Source: Aptenodytes patagonicus (lineage: Eukaryota; Chordata; Aves; Sphenisciformes; Spheniscidae). Taken from it: a stretch of 64,000 bases of DNA. Position 1 is the stretch's first letter. Every line of letters starts with the position of its first letter. Below the pieces are notes generated by a model that worked only from the letters and a program-made list of their open reading frames with translations, did no database searches and was not told the DNA's origin. Where the stretch lies: assembly GCF_965638725.1 (NCBI RefSeq), contig NC_134961.1, forward strand, positions 1,550,001 through 1,614,000. Direction: 5' to 3'. The position numbers and the translations under genes were made by a program. This document shows, piece after piece, positions 33,801 through 48,800 of the stretch.

Positions 33801-36800
33801 TCTGCAGAGGGTCTCACTTTATGCTGTTCTCGTTCCTGTTTCTTCCCAGGACAGTGTTCATTTAAGGTCTCGGCTCCTTTGTATGCAGTGCCTACCTCGC
33901 CATCAGAGAGCCTTCAGCTGGAGGCCAAGGTATGTGGAATTTGGAACTGTTCCTTCGCTCATTTGGCTCTCTGCTGCTTTTTAATGGGAAGGCAAGCATG
34001 ACTCAGCCGCCTAGCTCTTCACGGATATGTTACGGCCCTATATGTTACAAGCTTGGAGGCCTTTCCTACTCCCTTTGACGTCTGTCCCTAGTTGCCTATG
34101 ATAGGTGAGGTCGTGCTAGGAAATGTTAATGTGTGCAGCTACCAAATTGCTCTGGAAAAAGCATTCAAGATGGAAAGCACAGTGCTGAAAAATCAGAAAA
34201 AGACAAAGGTGGAGTTACCTGCCCAACTATCAGTCTTCCTTTTTGTGGATAAAATGTCTCAGAGTCCATTATTGTACAAGGTCTGACTGCCTTTCCTGCA
34301 AGGCTCTTATTCCTTCAGCCGGTTGAAAAGTACCCAGTGAATGAAGCGGGGCATGAAGTATGAGACTGGGAAAATGTGTCTAATTTTGCTCCTGAGTCTG
34401 CCTGCAGCTAGCACTGCGAGTGAACTGGAGGGGCGGATATCGCATTAACTTTTCTGTATTTAAGAGGTGTTACATAGTAAGCAAAGCAGGGGGGCGCCCA
34501 TCAGGGAGGAGAGATAATAAATGCTGACCAGCTGGTTTTTCGTTGCACACCATCCATCCAGGTAATTAAAGACCGTACACGGCGCGTGGAGGTAGGGCAG
34601 AGGCGAAGTGTGGCCCTAGCTTTGGCATGCTCTGAATCACCAGGGGAAAATCATTGTTTTCCACCCCTGATGTTCTTTCTCCCTGGCTCGTTTTCGGAGG
34701 CCCTTGGGGCATATGCCGTGCCTCAAGCAGGCTCCGATTTAAACAAACAAGTATCACAATTCAGACAAACTGATCATGAAATTCCTTTCCTGTGCTGGTC
34801 TGTTTTCTTTTACATCTGAGGTGAGGAATAAGATAACGTGATACATTCTGGCCTTGGGTTTCTGCTTGCTTATCCCTCAAGAGCAGGAGAGTTACAGTTG
34901 TCTAGTTACTGGCTCCACTTTATCCTTGTCTCACAGGGTGGCCTTGAAGTGACAGTGTGCACCGAAGAGCCCCTGCTTTCTGCAGCGCAGCTTTCAGACG
35001 GTAACCTTCTGAGCGTCACGCTGGAGGCAGCTTATTCTGTCCCCGAAGCGTTTGCTCCCACCGGACCCCTGCAAAACTACATGGCTTGCTTGCAAGTGCC
35101 AGCAGTTGGGGAGGTGAGCATTGGTCCAGGCACGGTGAGAGGGGTTTTGGCTGCTACAGAGTGGATTGTTCTCCCACACTACGCACCGTGGAACAAGCGT
35201 CCAGGCCCGTGGGGCGTACAGCTCCTGTGCTTTTGCAACAGCAGTGTTTGTTGCGAGTGCTCAGGGTCTCTGTGGCGTGATGTGTTTCTTTAACACAAAC
35301 GAAGGTCTGCTTGGCAAGATTGAAACTGGCAGGTTTTTTTTCCACGTGGCTATTTATTTTTCCTCCATTCTTTGTATGCGTGTGGTGGAGTGTGTTTTCC
35401 AAGCCAGGGCCCTGCACTGCTGCTTTGCTTTGTTAGACGCAGCTCAGAGCAGCTGGCACTTGCTCCTGCTCATGTTGGAATAGCAAGTCCTTTCATTCTC
35501 ACGTCTCTCTAGAAGGAATTCCCCCTGCTCTTCAAGAATGGCATCCTGAAGCTTGCTGGTGAAAAAGAGCCATTACCCCGGCCCAAAAAATGGCCCCTTG
35601 CTAACATCGTGGCCCCTGGCGCTCTGAGCATACCCAACTCCTTCATCGTTGGTGGTCCCTATGAGGATGAGGATGGAGAGCTCAACAAAAGAGAGGTGAG
35701 GAAGGACCGGCAGTGTCGTGGCTGGAAGAGAACCAGCAGGTCCCGCTGAAGGGACTGACAAAGTCTTGCAGAGACTTGTTATGGGAGGAAGGCGGGTGGT
35801 CGGTCCTCTGCGCAGTGTCCAGACACCGAGATGGTTCCCCTGGGACAGCGGGCGTGCTAACTCGCCACGGGAGGGTTCCCTAGGGTGCATGTTGCAGGTC
35901 TGGTCCCCAGAAAGCTACCCACTCCTGAGCTGCTGGGCTGGGAGTTGTATTATCTCCTTGTGAGCCAGGCTCTTAATACTAACGGGCTCTGGTGTCTGCA
36001 GGGAGGGCTGCTAACTTACTCTGCTAGGATGGCCTGGGTATGGTGAGTTGCACGCCTCTGTCTGACTCACGTTCTCTCCCAGGGAACATTTTTGGGCATG
36101 ATTTGGGGATGATGCAGGCTGTGGAGATTGCTGTCCTGGCTCTGACCGCGTGCTGTTTCTCACAGGACAAGGAATTCAGGATCCAAGCAGAAAGCATGAA
36201 GAGAATCGTATGGGACATGGAAAGGCGTTGTTACCTGGATCCCGCTGCAGTAGTCAGGTAAGGGACCTGAGAACCTCCCTTCCAGCACGGAGCGGGGGGG
36301 GAGAAACCACCCCAGAACGCACTCAGCTGAGTGACCTGAGGCAGGGAGCAGCAACATGCAGGTGCTCTCGGACCTCTTACGTGGTCAAACCGTGGCTCTG
36401 CCTTGCCTCCCATGGCTCCTATGGCTGTCTGTTGGCCAAAGGTGTTCACGTGAGCAAGGGAGCAGCTAACTGCCTTTAATTGCTGGCAGCAGCTTCGTTC
36501 TGCTATGGTGGGAGAAGATGAATTGGCTGTAGTTGCTGTCTCCAGGCCGTAAATGCTCGCTCATGCTGCCAGCAACTGGAGCTGGTGACTGTTCCCTCCA
36601 TGGTTTGAAGGAAGGGGCAGCAGAGTTATGGTGAGCAGACATGGAGTAGGGTGGCCCACACAGCTCTCCTCTGAGCTGCTAATTAAGTTTTGCTGAATGC
36701 CCAGTACATTAAAATCCTTTCTCTCCGCTTGGGCACTCTTCATTTGCTTTTTTTATTGGATAAACGTTACCTTTAGCAGCTCCAGATATGCTCAAGATCA

Positions 36801-39800
36801 GGATAAGTATCCCATTTCTCTTTGAATCCTGCTACGTTCTTGGCCTCGGCTGCATCACGGCTGTGACTTTCACAGCCAAATTACTCCTCGTGTGGAAATA
36901 CTCCCTTCTATCTGGTTTGATTTTTTTATATTTTTTTCCCCCTACGCTTTCATCAGCCTGCCTGCTGGTTTCAGGCACATTGAATGGGAGCTCGGGGTCC
37001 CCTTGCTCTGTGCAATTCAGGATTTATACCAAAGTTAATCATGTTCCTTCTTATTTGTTTCATTTCTGAAGCAACCAGGGGAGCAAGAAAACCTAGTGTG
37101 TTGCTCTCACAGTTGTTTTATAGCTGTTTGTGCCATAAATGCACACAGCAGTGGATGGAGAAGAAAATGTACCAAGCCTGCCCCAAAGCACGTATGTTCC
37201 AGTGGCCTGAGGGTGCTCGCTGTATCTCATGGGAGTGGGCAGGAGCAAACCCAAGGGGGGATGCTTTGGGGCTGCTGGGGCAGAAAGGAGGGCAGCCTGG
37301 CTCTCCAGCTTGGTTTCTGCATCTTCTCAGTGCCCTCCTTTGTGTTCAGTGCCCTCCTTTGTGCTCAGCCTGCAGAAGCGCATTGCGGAGTGCCGGTACT
37401 GGCCCGTGGAGGTCTGCAGGATGTCTGCGGTCTCATCCAGCAAAGGGAAAACCAGCAAAGCTGACAAGGTAAAAGTGGGGAGGGATATGTTGTTCTGGCT
37501 TGTGGAGCAGCACTGCGTTATCGAGCATTTTCCTTTCAATGCCTTTGTAATACCAAAACCAGCCTTGAACCAGCCAAAGCGAGTCAGAGAGCCAGAGCCT
37601 TTGTAAAGGGATTAATCGGCCTTATAGAGCTGTTAAATAGACAAAGGATAATATTTTTTCCTTATAGCATACAGAGCTCTTGCTGACGGTCTGCGGTAGC
37701 TCGGTGGAAAGGGGTCAGGGAGAGGGTGCTTTCTGAGAACTAAGGTAATTCACTGAGCTTATCTTCAGCCAATGGGGTTTTGGAACATCTTGAAGAAATT
37801 CATGCCTTCTTTCTCGGGGTGTAAATAAGTTACGCTTTTGCACATAAATTGGGGTGGTTCAACAAAGAGACAGCCCCTTAGCTAATGGTTCTGTTCCTGG
37901 CGGCTGGTCATGTGAGAGCTCCTAATCTGTTCCAGGGCAAAGTCCTATAAGTTGTTATAAATCCCTTTCACCACTCACTGGTGCCAGGATTTTGCAGCTC
38001 TGATGGAGATCCTTCTCCCTTACCCTCACCAGTCTGCTGCTAGCCCAGACTCTCAGACCTCCTTAGCTACCTGATTCCTGTCAAACCTGAGATGCACAGC
38101 TCTGGTAGGGTCGCTTGGATTTCTAACCACGCGGTTGATAATTTTGCAGCTGTATCTCAAAAAGACCGTCCTGAGGAACGGCACAGCGTGGGTATTAGGG
38201 AGAAAAGCCGCCCTGCAGGGATTGGGATAAAATTGATATTCTGCATATCGAATGACTCCGGTGTATTTGTCCAGGTTGTCTCGGCTGTGTGCCAGTGACA
38301 GAGAGCTACTGGCTCGTCAGGTGCATCAGTTTGCTGTGTGGCCTCTTCTTAATGGGATCGGTGACCTTGTTTCATTAAAGAGAATAACAGTCCGTTCAGT
38401 ATCTCAGTCCCTTGCTCTGTGTTTCCAGGGAGATGAGGACAAGCAGATTTTCTTCCATGGCGTGGCGTATGTCAACATGGTGCCTTTGCTGTGCCCCGGT
38501 GTGAAGCAGATCCGAGGCGCTTTTCGTGTCTTTACCTACCAAGACAGTGAGGTGTTCGAGAAGGTGAGAGCAGACCAGACAGCCAGGCTCCACTCCAGCT
38601 CTGCAGCTGTGTTTGCACCGAGCGGGGTTGGGAGCAGGCAGCGTGGGCAGCGTTGGTACTCGGAGGCTGGCTCTGAAACTTCACTGCCCTTCTGGTGACA
38701 GAGAAAAATAATGAGACAAGCTTTTAGGCGCAGACTCCTCAAAGGCAGGGGATTTCTGGGCGTGCGGGAGCAGGTTTGGGGGCTGAGAAAGGCTCTGAAT
38801 CTCACTCCACTCCCTTCTCTGCCAGCAGCTGAGCAGGGAGAGCTGTAAGAACGCTCCTCTCTCCCCAGTCTGGAACACGGGCAGATGAACTGCATTGCTG
38901 GGAAGAGCAAACAGTGGCTCTAAAAGGATAGCGTTACCCCAGGCAACAACCAAAAAAGCTGTCACTGGAGCTCTTTCAGCTGTAGCTCATGGAGGTTTAT
39001 TTGTCTTTGCGTTTCCCCCCCCGCCCCGTTACTAACGGTGACAGTTACATCTCCATTTTCCCACAGCACTCTCGGAACAGACCTGAGCTTGTTTCAGGAG
39101 GGCGGATGCACAGCCTGGTTTTTCTGCCCACAGACGCCGTAGTGCTGCTGTCCAGGCCGCAGGAGCCGGGTGAATTACAGCCCTTCTCCCTGGCTCCCTG
39201 CTCCCGCTGGCTGTTGCAAAGCAGGGCTAGGCACCCAGCTGTTTGCTGGTCTCCGCTTCGCCGCCGTGATTAACGGCCTCTTGGCTGCATGGTATTCCTT
39301 GTCCTGTAGCATTTGTCTGTCGCAAGCGAAGTGACACATGCTCTCTCTCTCGTTCTCATTCTCTGGTTTTGTGGATGCTTTGGGCTGCTCCTTGGCCTTG
39401 GTCTAGACGGTCTCGGTATGGAGGCTCCATCCTCTCCCCAGCATCCCCTCAGTTCTTGCTAGCCCATGTAACGGTGACGGCTGGGAGGGAACCGCCTGTC
39501 TAGGTGGTCAAGCAGTGTGTAAACAGACAGTCTGAAAAACCTGTTCCTTGCAATTCACTGACCTGTGTCAGGGAAGCTGCTCCACACCGGAAGGTGAGCC
39601 AGGAGCCGAGAGTCACTGCAAGGCAGGCGGGGGCACCCAAAAAATTGCAGAGCAGACCTAGTGAGAGTAGCCAGATTCATTAACGGTCCACATCGCCAGG
39701 CAAGTCCATAGCCATGAGGCAGGTCCAGGATCAAGCCAGGAATTTAGGCCGGTGGGTCAGGATTGGGGCAGCATGGGGCTGGGCTCCAGCAAATCTACCA

Positions 39801-42800
39801 CATAGCTCAGGCAAGAATCAAGGGCCAGCACCGCAGTGAAAATGAAGCTCTCGAGAGAAGACCCCACTGAGGCTTTCTCAGGCAGCTCTTTTCATAGCAG
39901 TCTAACCTGAGGCTACCCAGCTATGCGGTATCAGAGCTGGCCTTGGGTACCAGCAGCTAAACTCCTAGGAGGGGAGGACAAGGTTGCGGCGCTTCTTAAC
40001 GCATTTAGGACCCTGACAATGCTTTTTGCGATGTGAGAGGTTAAGGCAAAGGGGTGGGGAAGCCTAGTTTGTCCCTTGATTCCCTCTGTTCCCTCTTTTT
40101 TTCAGACTAGAAGTCAGCACAGTGTTTTCCGGGATCTCAGGTCGCAGCTCAGTCTGACTAAGGAAGGGCCGTGGACCCCGGGAATCAGTACTCCCCTTTC
40201 CAGAGCTGTTCCCAGCAAGACTCAGAAGGAAGACAAAGAGAAAGTCACCAAAGATAAGGATTCCAACAGAAGGGTAAGGTCTAGAGAGGCACACTGCAAC
40301 ATGGTTGCTCCATTTCCACGTCAGAGGTAGTTGGGGCTTGCAGAAGCCAGGGACTGATGCCGCGTTGCCTCAGCCAACTGAGAGATACTCATTATCTTGA
40401 AATTTTAGTACATGCTGCCTGAACAAATGTACAACTCACATCCTGAATTTGCGAAGGTGTGAGGTTTATTGAATCTGAAACAAGAGACGTCTTTTCTTCT
40501 TCTTCAATAGATGTCCAACGCGCCCAAAATCCAGTTGTCAGATGCCACTGTGGAAGCTGAAAATGTCACATATGTCAGCCTTGATGGACAGGTAATTATG
40601 TATCTCCAAAGAGAAGGAAAGGCTGCTAGACCATCACTGCGCCGGTGTCTCACACCTTTCACGCAATTAAATCCTTCAAGAGTGAGTTGGGCAAGGGATG
40701 TTTTACGTAGATGCTGTCCTGGAGTTCTTCCAGTGACGTCCAGCTGGAGGGCAGTCTAGCATTGGGCTAGAAGGTCTCTGTAAATAATCAGGCGTTTATT
40801 TAGAAGTGTTCCTTCATATTTTGGCTTCTTCCTCAAAACATCTAGAATGCATATTCATTCTGCAAGCAGATTGATTATCTGGGCTTTCTCCTTTTTCCTA
40901 GACCGGTTTCTTGAGCTGAATTATGCTCCTGTAAATCATTCTGAGGGCAGGTTATAAAACAAGCTGTATCTCTGCAGTTTGAAGAGGATTTGCTGAAGAC
41001 CTGTAGCTATATGCTCAGTCTTTCATCATGCCAGTAATGGCTCTAGACAGGATGGCATTGAGAGCGCAATGTTTATCTTCACAGCAATACGTTGAAGCAG
41101 GAACGTTCCTGGTGATGGAGATAAAGCTGGACAAGGCCTTGGTACCAAAGCGATTGCGAGAGGAGCTCACCAGACGGTGCGTAAAGGCGTGCTGTAACTC
41201 TGGGACTGGCAACTCATTTCTGCAGGATAGAAACAGGGCTGCGCAGCGAGCCACCCCCTTGGAGTGCTCTGCAAGGACCAACTGAGGGCCTGAGCCAAAG
41301 CCCGCTGGAATCAGGGGGAGGATTTGGCCAGACTGCTTAAGAGATGGCATCTGGTGTGTTGGGAAAACACTTGTGTTCATCTGAGCTGGCATCTCCCTGC
41401 CATTCCTCTCAAAAAGAGAGACACCAGAGCAGCACAACAGTGTCTGCGTCCCCATCCGGGCTTTGTTTCCCATTAATCCCCGTGGCCTCGCCTCTTGCAC
41501 GTGATGTTCAGCTGCTCGGTCAGGACTGGCCACCAGCGTGGACCGCCCTGGGTAGTGATGCTGTAACTTCAACACAGCATTCTGTCTTTTTTTTTTTTTT
41601 CCCTTTTCGGAAGTTTTCTCACAATCTTCTACCCATTCCTCAGCTCTTACGTTAGTTTTCACATCGTTCCGCTGTAGAGCTGCTCTCTCTTCTCTGCTGC
41701 GTTGAGCCTTTCACTGTCCGTCTGATTTGAGGCAGTTGCTTCCTGTCCAGTGGCAGCCCTGCTGCGTCGCAGGCTAGGAAAGGCCTAGCATGTATAATTT
41801 GTTGAATAAAAAAGAGCAAATGCAGCAAATGAATAAAGTAGAACATGCACAGGCAGTATGTCTCTCTCAAACAGAAATATGAGCAGCAGCCACTCTTTGA
41901 AGGGAAGGTACGTGTGTTGCCTTCTGTTCTGCCTGCTGTCTTCTAGGAAGAAGAGGCTGAGGAAGGCAAACCCCCCCCCTTACAATAGACCTTCTCCCGG
42001 CCCTTTTTATACCATTCCTACTCTACTGCAACTTGCGTGAATCCAGTGCAGTTCCTCCTCGTTCACCTGCCGTGCGCGGCTGCAGATGTCAGGCCTGGAA
42101 ATTCAGCCCTCCTGGGTCGTGGGAAGGGCCCTGTCGTGGGAGGCTCCAGCTGGTGCCACATACATGTGTCCTAGCAGACGAGCTCAACAGTGGATCTTTT
42201 TCTAGAAGGATGTTTAAATACATATCTTCGTAGCAAAACATAGCTCTCTTTCTTGAGCTCCATCCAAAATTCTCTTGGGATGAGGGCCTCCGCCTGGCCC
42301 TCATCGCTCACTTGCTTTCCCCAGGTTGTTGGTGGTTTTCTTTTTCTCATCTGCAAGTGAAGCAGTTTGCTTTTCATCTGTACCGCTGGCGGAGGTGACA
42401 CGTCGGTGACGGGTGCTGTTCCGAGGCTGGGCGAGGGTGGGACTGTGAGCATGGGAGCTGCACTACCCACTTGTTCAGGCTTTGCAGCTTCCCAAGGAGT
42501 GGCGTCGGGTCCCTGCAGAGCAAGGGGACCACTCAGGGCCACGGCACTAGACCGCACAGCAGAGAGCGCGAGAGGGCTTTGCGTGGGAGAAGTGGCCAGG
42601 GCTCGGGACCTGGAGAAGGCAGCTGGTCAGGGGCTCTGTGAGCTGGCAGAACAGTTACAGGAGTGGTTTATATTTGGCGGGTGTCGTGGTTTAACCTCAG
42701 TCAGTCGGCAACTGAGCCCCACGCAGCCGCTCGCTCACTCCCCCCCCACCTCCAGTGGGATGGGGGAGAGAATTGGAAGAGTAGAAGTGAGAAAAACTCG

Positions 42801-45800
42801 TGGGTTGAGATAAAAACAGTTTAATAATTGAAATAAAATAATAATAATAATAACAATAATAATAATAATAATACACAAAGCAAGTGATGCACAGTGCAAT
42901 TGCTCACCACCCGCCGACCAATGCCCAGCCAGTCCCCGAGCAGCGGCCCCCCCGGCCAGCTTTCCCCCGTTTCTGTACTGAGCATGACGTCACATGCTAT
43001 GGAATGTCCCTTTGGCCAGTTTGGGGCAGCCGTCCTGGCTGTGCCCCCTCCCAGCTTCTTGCGCACCTCCAGCCTGCTCAGTCGGTAGAGCACGGGAAGC
43101 TGAAAAGTCCTTGACTAGTGTAAGCACTGCTCAGCAACGACTAAAACATCGGTGTGTTATCAACATTGTTCTCATCCCAAATCCAAAACACAGCACTGTA
43201 CCAGCTACTAGGAAGGAAATTAACTCTATCCCTGCCGAAACCAGGACAGCGGGGAATAAGCACTTTGCTTTGCTAATTGGGTAGGAGCCGTCACAGGGAT
43301 GTGACACCTTTGCTTGGTGGGCTGGGTTGTGTTCTAAGGACCGAGGGTGTTTTGGTATCAGCAAGCAGGAAATCTTGATAAAAATCCCAATGAATGTAGG
43401 CTGGTTAGACACCAAGGATTTTAGTAAAATCTTAGTAAAAATTACGGTAATCCTAAGGGCTTTTGATGCATATTTGAAAGGTCATCGTAACCCTAGTAGT
43501 GGTACTAAGAGGGTCGGTATGGTGTCTAGGAGTCAGTGCGTGGCCAAGTGACGAGGTGCCACGGCTGCACTGTGGGATGTCAGGAACTGATGAATCGGGC
43601 GGCCTGGGGTTTACAGTGATAGAATCCTTCAGAGCTGTCCTCAGGTTGGTACCTTTCCTACAGCTGTTCTGGCAGACCCAGGAGGTTGTGAGTTGAAGGA
43701 ATAGCAGCTTGATAAGAAGACCTGCTTCTCTAGGAGAGTGTTTTTGATTGCTAGCAATAACAAATGTTAACCCTGCCTGCTGGGCTGAGCTTCTACGATA
43801 GTTTTTGTGTGATGGGTCAGTCAAACGCAGTGAAAATAACTAAATAAATCTTATCTAATCCCCACGGAGTGTAATCATCAGCAGGGAGCTCAGCAGCAGC
43901 TAGTTCTCTCAAGACATTATGATGAGCTACAAGCGTCGAATGTAGGTGCCTGTCTTTACAGTTCATTCTTGGTCTGAGACTTCAGTTTCCCCCCCTCCCT
44001 GGGTCCCTGTGGGGTGTCTCAGGGATACGATGACAGGCTGGAGCCCTCTCACTACAGGCTGCCCGTGCCCAGGGCAAGCCAGCGTTGCTGGCAGTGTGTC
44101 TGGCTGATCTCTTCCGCCCTCTCGTTGACAGGGTCAAGCAGATGATTCCTCCTCGTCCTCCGCTGCCTCCCCGGACTGCAGGAGCCAAGAAGGTACGTGC
44201 AAGAGCCTGTGGCCTCGCCACCGCTCTGCCACCTCGTCCTGCCCTCATCCCTCTCACACCGGAGAATCTTCATTCTCAATCTCAGCCCTGCAGCAACATG
44301 TAGATGAGGTTTGAAGAGGAAATACACAGAAAAGAAAACTTCTGGATGTGTTGTCTTCGCAGTAGTATTGCCTTGGGAAATCACTCCTGGGCTGCGTCAC
44401 TCATGTTCGCAGCCCGTACAAAGGGGAGAGATCTAGCAAAGGCAGGGAAGGCAGCAGTGTGGGGGTGTTTGGAAGGAAACGGGATGCTGGGGAAAGAGGT
44501 TACCAGAACCTTATGTTTACCCCGGGCAGTCCCAACTTGTCTCAGACTAGCCCATGTCCTTCATCAGACCCAGACGAACGTGAACAGAATCAGCCCCGAC
44601 CACTCTCGGGTCACCCAGAGTTTTTGAGGACTTTTGTGCGTGTGACATCCTCAGAAAATGGTCTGAGAGCCCTGGCTCGTCTTCTGCGGGTACAGAGCAG
44701 CCGTCGAAGGAGAATGTCCTCAGATGGCCCCTGGCCGATGGTAAATTCAAAGCAACAGTGGGGGAAGAAGCAGCACTTCAATCACTGACCCCAGTGCTGC
44801 TGCAGAATTGATTTGTGCTGGACTGTCTGGAGCGCACGGAGTGATACATTTTGATTATGGCAGCGCATGGAAGCTTCTGCCACCGAGATTACGGAGATTA
44901 CAGACTCTGCTGAAGAGGGCTGGCCCATGGGTTTAAAACGCTCCCAGCAAATGAGATATATTTTACTTGCAGCCAATTATACTGCTATAGAAGAGATGAC
45001 GGTGACTAAAATACTGGGTTCTGATTGAAAAATATAGCAGGAGCAATACCTAATTATGAAGAAGCTCTTTTGTATTTACATGTAGATATTTTCACAGCCC
45101 TCAGGCATGGACAGGAAAGGATGAGTGACAGACTAATTGAGACTTGAGTCAGGTGGAGTTTATGGGAGACGTGGGCTCTGGTAAATAAAATACATTTCAA
45201 GGTTGATGGCATAAGTGACTTGTGAAGTTTGATTATTTATTTGTTCCCTAGGCCGTGGAAGATTATCACAACCGTGTCACGAGCATTGCCGTTGCCATCC
45301 TAAGTGAATACCATGAGCTCTTTGGGAAGCGGCTGCCTGACCGGGGAGCGATAGACCACCAAACCCTGGAGGAACAGAAGCGTCAGCTCAACTTCGAGCT
45401 CAATAGCTCTGGGAAATACTTTGCTTTTAAGGAACAGCTGAAGGTAAAGAGTCCATTGTGCTTTTCGCTTCCCTGTTTCGTCCTGACAGTTTCTCAGTGA
45501 GGAACTGCTGCTCCGTGGTGGTAACTTAGGGTGATGTGTTGCTCCAGAATCCCTTCCTGCCACTCTGGGCCGTCGCAGTGGCCATGGGGAGGGACGGGTT
45601 TCTCCTCTAATGGAGCAGGCACCAAGCTGCTTTGGTCACGCACCAGGAGAACCATTCCTGTTAAAGAGGGGAGACTCCAAAGCTGATCACATCTATTTGC
45701 CCCATGCTCATAGTCCGAGGAAGGCAAAGCTGACTGCTCTTGCACACTCGCAGTCAGCGCTGGCAGAAAGAGGGGTTCCCCTCTCTCAGCTGGTCGGCCT

Positions 45801-48800
45801 CGGCCATGCTCTGCCCGGAGACCCCCCTCTCTGTGCTGAGGGGACCAGCCTTCCCACATGTTGTCCCTAAAGGGGCACCGGTGTGTCAGGGAGAGCCAGA
45901 GCTGGGAGGTGGGAAAGGAATTCACCCCCGCTTGCTTGTCTTCCTTTTATCGGTGCTGGGCTGGATTTCTTCCTCAGAACTAAGTTGGAGCTTCAGGCAA
46001 AATCAGTGTGTTCTGGCTCTGTATTATTACGCTTGTGGAGCTGGTGGGGGGCGCAGGGGGGGACCTGCCTCGTCCAACAGTCGCATGTCTCCACAGTACG
46101 CCGTAGTGAAGATTGTGAGGGAGAAATACCTGAAGACCACGGCGTTTGAGACCCAGGAGCAGTTCCAGGCATTTCTCAGTGAGCTCTACGTGTACCTCGT
46201 GGACCAGATGCATGTTGCCCTGAACCAGGTAGGGAGAAATCCTGACATGTGTCCGGTCAGCGGGGATGGGTGACTTGGGACACGGCTTCACTGTGGATCC
46301 AGGGCTTGACACCGCGTCTAGTGAAGGCGGGGGGGGGACTTTTGCCTTCAAGACAGAAGCGGGCTCGTGCTTTCATTTGCTGCAGTTATCACATGTGGGC
46401 CCCGAGCCACAGTCGGAGGCAAGATCTGGTGCATCTGTATCCCACCGCTATGAAATCCTGATGGTGGGATACGTGCGAGATGCCAGCAGTAAAAGCTGCC
46501 GTAGTTGGCTCGTGGCGAGCGTGGCCGGGTCTGCGCCATCTGCCACTCACCCGGGCAGAGCACAGACCTTCCAGCATGAGCTGGGGTCACCAGTAAGTGA
46601 CACCACAGGAAGTTTGAAATGGTCTTGGTCTAGGGGATGCTTTTACTTGTCACAACTGCAAATAATGGATATCGCCCCGTCCCTGTGTGGCAGAGGTACC
46701 TGTGAATGACAGGAGCGTGTCCCACCACAAACAGGAGCCGGGACAGCTTGCCTTTCCAACCCGCCCAGCCCCAGCCATACCAGGCTGTACTCGGCGCAGT
46801 GCCGGGCTGGGGACTGCTGCTGTACTGGGATCACATGAACCGTTCTTACCCTCCTGGGGCTGACACTCTGTCTCGCTCCTTCTCAGCTACTGTCCGAGGA
46901 AGCTGCTTCCCCTGCCCCTCTGTCCCGCACGACCGAGGAGCAGCTCTGGCTCTTTGCTCGCGAAGCTGAAGTCAACAAGGACTACAAGCTGGCGTCTCTC
47001 TACCACCAGCAGGTAAAGGAGCCTCTGTTCTTTCCGGCCCGTCTCCCGTGTGTCTGGGCTGGCAGCCAGCACGCCATCGCGACGGCGTGGGGCCCCTGTT
47101 GCTGACAGCTCGGCCAGCCCTGACTGTTGTGTAGGGAAGAAGGAGGTGAATGTGACCAGGATACTCAGGCTGAATGCGTGAGGGATTTTTCTAGGGAGAT
47201 GCTGCTCTCTGGAGGATGTGAGACAGAGGCTGGCCAGGTCACTGAGGGCTTCAGCCTTGAGGCCAGGGGAAATGGAATGAGCTGGTCCAAAAGGCATGCT
47301 GGGTCAGCACTGGGGACGCTGGGCCCTCTAACAGCAGGAGGTCAGCTGAAGCTGGAGGACACGTGTTAGGTGAAGGAGGCTTCGAGGAAGCCCAGCATAT
47401 CCCAGTGAAGGGAAACCCTAGCACGTGATAGACAAGGGTTTGATTGTTGCTAAACTGGGCTGGGGTGGCCAAAGGAAAGCCGTGGTCATTCCAGAGTTGT
47501 CTCTCCAGTCCATTGTGTGTGCTGAGTGTGATCGCAGCAGTCCTCACTCCAGCAGTGATCTCTTGTGTCTAGAGGGTAGCTCAGGACCAGTGCAACATCC
47601 AGTACTGGCTGGACTACGGGGCGTTCTGCCTCCTTCTTGAGGAAACAATCAAAGCCCAGGAGTGCTTCCAGCAGGCTCTTTCTCTGGACCCCCATCACAT
47701 CCAAAGGTGCTGCGTGCTCCCCGTGGGTGGGTGGGATGGTGGGGGGTGCCCCCGACACTGCTGCCTGGGGCCTGCAAGGCTAACGTGTCCGATCCTGTCC
47801 CCAGCTTGCTGCTCTGTGGGGTTGCGGCCGTCGTGCTGCAGCACTACGAAGAGGCAGAGATTTTCTTTGAGGATGCCTGCTGCTTGGAGCCATCCAGCAT
47901 TATAGCCTGGACGCTTTCAGGTACAAAAGCAAGCCAGCCTATGTGCTCAAGGCGTTCCTGTAGAGACAAGCATTGCTTCTGCCCCTGCTCCTCTTCTCCC
48001 TGCTCTAATCTGAGGGCTAAGGGAAGGATTTTCCTAAGGGTCAGATGTCTACTTACGCTGCTCTTTCTGTCTCCCATAGGTTTGTTTTATGAGCTGCAGA
48101 ATAACAACATTCAGGCGGAAATGGCCTTCCGTGAGGCTAAGAAGCTACTGCAAGCACAGCTCGCCAAGGAGAGGAGCATCCCTGAGGCTGCTGAGGGAGA
48201 AGGAGGGGAAAAGCACGTTTCTGCTGCGTGTGTGAGGTCTCCCAGCCCAGGCCCAGAAGAGTGCTTGCCAGGTAACGCCGAGGAAAACCAGGAGGTGCCC
48301 TAGCACCAGCAAGGAGGAGGGGGCTCGGAGCAGCGTGGGAGGTGGTGAACAGTGGAAGGAGAAGAGAAATTTCTAAGTATTTCTAAGAGGAGAAATACAA
48401 AGTGTAAAGGAAGAAGTTGTGGACTGTGAGCTAGAATAGGCTGACCACGAACTACGCCAGCGAGAGACAACAGCAGCAAGCGTGCTGCTTTAAATGATGA
48501 AGCTTTCTGAAAGCAGCACAGCCGATGCCTTGTCTTACCTGCGGCCTAGCAGAGGGACCAACCTTTGCATTTGTTTTTCTGCCCCAGCCCAGTGCTGCTG
48601 GTATAACGATGTGTGGGCAGCGGCCAGGGCGGCTGGAGGAAGCGAGCGTACTTTTTGAGGCTTTGGGAGGGCAGAGCTGCCCCTGTGACAGTCATACACG
48701 AGGGTCATCCAGGTTTAGCTTTCATGAAAGCTGTGGCTGTGACTTCCCAACACAGCTTGGAAAGCACTGCCTCGCCAATTCGAAGAGCAAAACAGCTGCT

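Noticed and set aside
43370-43520. A/T-rich segment after the LTR considered as a mitochondrial insert or RNA gene
   Set aside because: I could not match it to any mitochondrial gene or fold a convincing RNA; left as plain intron.
44459-44788. A 109-codon plus-strand frame as an extra CFAP70 exon
   Set aside because: The flanking coding exons 44132-44192 and 45252-45443 join in phase and match human CFAP70 without it, and the frame shows no conserved motif.
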